From NCBI GenBank assembly GCA_022565195.1, contig JADFJZ010000052.1, forward strand, positions 1 to 7,807: a DNA stretch of 7,807 nucleotides, written 5' to 3'. Below are positions 6,173 to 7,807 of this stretch, piece by piece. Source of the stretch: Planctomycetota bacterium. Its GTDB lineage: Bacteria; Planctomycetota; Phycisphaerae; UBA1845; CAIVHJ01. The notes under the pieces were generated by a model. The model was not told the origin of the DNA. It was given only the letters and a program-made list of their open reading frames with translations, and made no database searches. Each line of letters opens with the position of its first letter. Position 1 is the first letter of the stretch. The translations under genes were made by a program, and so were the position numbers.

Positions 6173-7552
6173 TCACTCCGACATAACTGCGCGGGGACCG
6201 GCCTGGGCATCAAAGAAACCTAAGATCAGGCTGAAGTAGTAGGCCCGGCAGTACGCTGCGAAGCCGACATGCCCGCCGCCGCGCAGAATCAGCGCCGCCA
6301 CATTCGGGTTGCTCGTGCGGGCGATCAAGTCCGCAAGGTCCTGGGCCGAAATCAACGGATCGTTGGCTGCTTGCACGATCAGCACCGGCACGCCGGCACA
6401 CTCCAGCTTGTCGCCTGCGGGCTTGGAGCCATAAGGCAGCAGTCGCAAGTACGTCAGGCCCTCCTGCACGGCGTCGGCAGACGTGAAGCCGCCGTTATCA
6501 ATCTCCTGGCGGATCAAGTCCCGCAGGCTGCCCGTGACCGCCGGATGCCCCTTGGCCCGCTGGCGCAATCGCAGCGTATCCTGAAAGGCCGCCAGGACCG
6601 GTTCGGAGAGCGGCGAGCGTGGGCGATCCAACTGGTCAATGAGATCCTCGAAACGCAAGACCGGTGAAAACGCCAGTACGCCGGCAGTGTAGTGGGGTCG
6701 CTCGGACACTTCCTGCGCGTAGCCGGCCAGCTCCGGCGCCACGCTCGGATCATTGGTCGGCCGGCAGTCGGCCCAGGCGGTCAACAGGGCGATGTTGCCG
6801 CCCCAACAGAATCCGATGAGCCCGGTTCGCTGAACCTCCGGACGCCGTTCAAGCCACTCCGATACCAGCAATAGGTCTTGCGTCTCGAACACACCCCAGG
6901 TCGTGGGCACCTCGGGGTACCGGGCCTCCGTTCGCCCACAGGCCCGCAGTTCCAGCGCCAGCACATGAAAGCCATCGTCACGCAGGGCGATCGACAAATC
7001 GCGCGTGCGCATGACACCGTTATCGCCAAGCAACCCCGGTAACACTACGATGCAATCCGCCTGCACAGGTTGACCTGATTCATCGGTGACCCACGCCAGC
7101 CGACCCGCCAATTCCAGGTCGGGAGCAACCGGAATCCACACGTCTTCGAACCCCGGCCAAGCGGGCAGTTCGCCGAACGTCAACTTTGTCGACGCCGAGT
7201 GGGCAGTGTGCATCAAGCCGTCCAGATTGCCCAGCAGCGTGTCCAGATCGTCGAAGCGCAATTTGAAATGATCGAGAACACGCGTAGGCTGACCGTCACT
7301 GTTCGACAGCGCCGCTGTCAACAAAGCCGTGTGCCGCTCCCGCGGAAGCAAGTGTTGCAGCTCAGCATGAGCATCCACGATCCATGCGCGAGCGGATACC
7401 CGAGCCGCCTCGGGCGGTTGCAAGCGAACGATGTCATGTGCGACTACAGGGTAGGATCTTTCCGAAAAACAGCCGGCAAGCATCACGATCTGCCACGAGA
7501 AGCAGAGCAAATACCACACTCGGCATCTGCGATAAATGACGGGGTCGCTCAC
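6173..7552 (-). CDS. Lipoprotein alpha/beta hydrolase, YheT-like, cysteine at the nucleophile position
   Basis: Alpha/beta-hydrolase-fold enzyme, 459 residues from the GTG at 7550-7552. A basic patch (YRRCR), a hydrophobic stretch and a good lipobox LAGC give C28 as the predicted lipidated residue, so the enzyme should be membrane-anchored outside the cytoplasm. Residues about 29-140 match nothing I recognise. The hydrolase core starts with DCIVVLPGLLGDNG, a probable oxyanion-hole turn, then LALELRACGRTEARYP. The nucleophile elbow is GFCWGGN with C249, followed by D398 in AANDPLI and H428 in GGGHVGF. The ANDPLI and GGHVGF motifs resemble YheT (COG0429), where the elbow is normally GxSxGG. A GxCxG elbow is found in dienelactone hydrolase and PHA synthase, so the cysteine is compatible with activity, but the substrate is unknown. 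The frame extends to a GTG at 7570 and a TTG at 7588; no candidate has a clear ribosome site. I chose 7552 for signal-peptide length and to avoid overlapping the divergent gene. Confidence 0.85.
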   Translation of the reverse strand: MSDPVIYRRCRVWYLLCFSWQIVMLAGCFSERSYPVVAHDIVRLQPPEAARVSARAWIVDAHAELQHLLPRERHTALLTAALSNSDGQPTRVLDHFKLRFDDLDTLLGNLDGLMHTAHSASTKLTFGELPAWPGFEDVWIPVAPDLELAGRLAWVTDESGQPVQADCIVVLPGLLGDNGVMRTRDLSIALRDDGFHVLALELRACGRTEARYPEVPTTWGVFETQDLLLVSEWLERRPEVQRTGLIGFCWGGNIALLTAWADCRPTNDPSVAPELAGYAQEVSERPHYTAGVLAFSPVLRFEDLIDQLDRPRSPLSEPVLAAFQDTLRLRQRAKGHPAVTGSLRDLIRQEIDNGGFTSADAVQEGLTYLRLLPYGSKPAGDKLECAGVPVLIVQAANDPLISAQDLADLIARTSNPNVAALILRGGGHVGFAAYCRAYYFSLILGFFDAQAGPRAVMSE

Positions 7553-7564
7553 GCCGAGTACTAT
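7536..7564 (+). promoter_or_regulatory. Candidate promoter of the right-edge membrane protein gene
   Basis: ATGACG (7536-7541), a 17-base spacer and TACTAT (7559-7564), each box 4 of 6 to sigma-70 consensus. The expected transcription start is about 7571, directly before the ATG at 7573. It overlaps the 5' end of the divergent hydrolase gene. This is weak evidence by sequence alone. Confidence 0.25.
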
Positions 7565-7572
7565 AGGCACGC

Positions 7573-7807
7573 ATGAACATCGCGTCAATTGACACGCCCG
7601 CTGCGCGTTCGCCCGCCCGCCGGCATGCGCTCGCCGTATTGGCCATCATCGGCGTCACGTTGGTGGCCCACGCCTGGAGTTTGGGCGACGAATTGGTTCT
7701 TGACGATCACCTGCATCAATACGCGCTTCGCGAGGCTCATTGGTCGTTCACAAGTCTTATTGAGAGCGCAACAATCGAGCCGGCGCGGTTCATTCACGCC
7801 TGGTGGC
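7573..7807 (+). CDS. N-terminal part of a membrane protein, cut by the right edge
   Basis: An open frame from the ATG at 7573 to the window end, 78 residues visible. The start is MNIASIDTPAARSPARRHA, a polar segment with basic residues. A hydrophobic helix (about 20-36, LAVLAIIGVTLVAHAW) follows, then SLGDELVLDDHLHQYALREAHWSF. A short N-terminal cytoplasmic segment, one membrane helix and then an acidic/His-rich LDDHLHQ just outside it resembles the first loop of large polytopic glycosyltransferase-like membrane proteins, where an acidic motif follows helix 1. That is only an analogy; no family can be named from this much. Codon-position GC pattern fits a real gene, and the frame is uninterrupted. 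The ATG has only a weak AGG upstream (TAGGC at 7564-7568). It is divergent from the hydrolase gene, with about 20 bases between the preferred starts. Confidence 0.65.
   Translation, partial: MNIASIDTPAARSPARRHALAVLAIIGVTLVAHAWSLGDELVLDDHLHQYALREAHWSFTSLIESATIEPARFIHAWW

Noticed and set aside
7585..7797. A 70-codon minus-strand frame at the right edge
   Set aside because: It is antisense to the start of the membrane protein at 7573, which has a coherent signal of basic segment plus hydrophobic helix.

Overview
The window looks like an ordinary, gene-dense piece of bacterial chromosome, most likely from a planctomycete or a close relative. The base composition is moderately GC-rich. I judge the lineage from three things. 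The RNase E/G has a short basic insert ending in an R-P-P-I-Q element between its S1 core and the next strand, which I associate with planctomycete members of the family. There is a PTPMT1-like HCKAGRGRS phosphatase. Two enzymes carry lipoprotein signals. This assignment is from memory of the families, not from a search.

Layout, left to right. (1) 1-1565, plus strand: an RNase E/G family endoribonuclease, probably running off the left edge. (2) 1542-3794, minus strand: a compact cluster transcribed trpS, then scpA, then ridA. It encodes tryptophanyl-tRNA synthetase, the condensin kleisin subunit ScpA and a RidA/YjgF-family protein. The ridA end overlaps the RNase gene tail to tail. (3) 3795-4038: a non-coding gap between divergent genes, with a weak candidate promoter for each side. 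(4) 4039-6169, plus strand: a lipoprotein-type phosphodiesterase of the alkaline phosphatase superfamily with a complete metal site. Its 3' end overlaps, in another frame, a PTPMT1-like dual-specificity phosphatase. (5) 6173-7552, minus strand: a predicted lipoprotein alpha/beta hydrolase of YheT type with cysteine at the nucleophile position. It ends 3 bases from the phosphatase stop. (6) 7573-7807, plus strand: the start of a membrane protein cut by the right edge.

The left half is housekeeping: RNA decay, translation, chromosome segregation and metabolite damage control. The right half holds hydrolases predicted to act at or near membranes. The phosphodiesterase and phosphatase pair could work on related phosphorylated or phospholipid-like substrates, but that rests only on adjacency and family. 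I found no rRNA, tRNA, CRISPR array, insertion sequence, phage gene or convincing terminator, and no clearly new multi-gene system. The items most worth checking are the long out-of-frame overlap of the two phosphatase genes, the cysteine-nucleophile lipoprotein hydrolase, and the tight tail-to-tail gene junctions.
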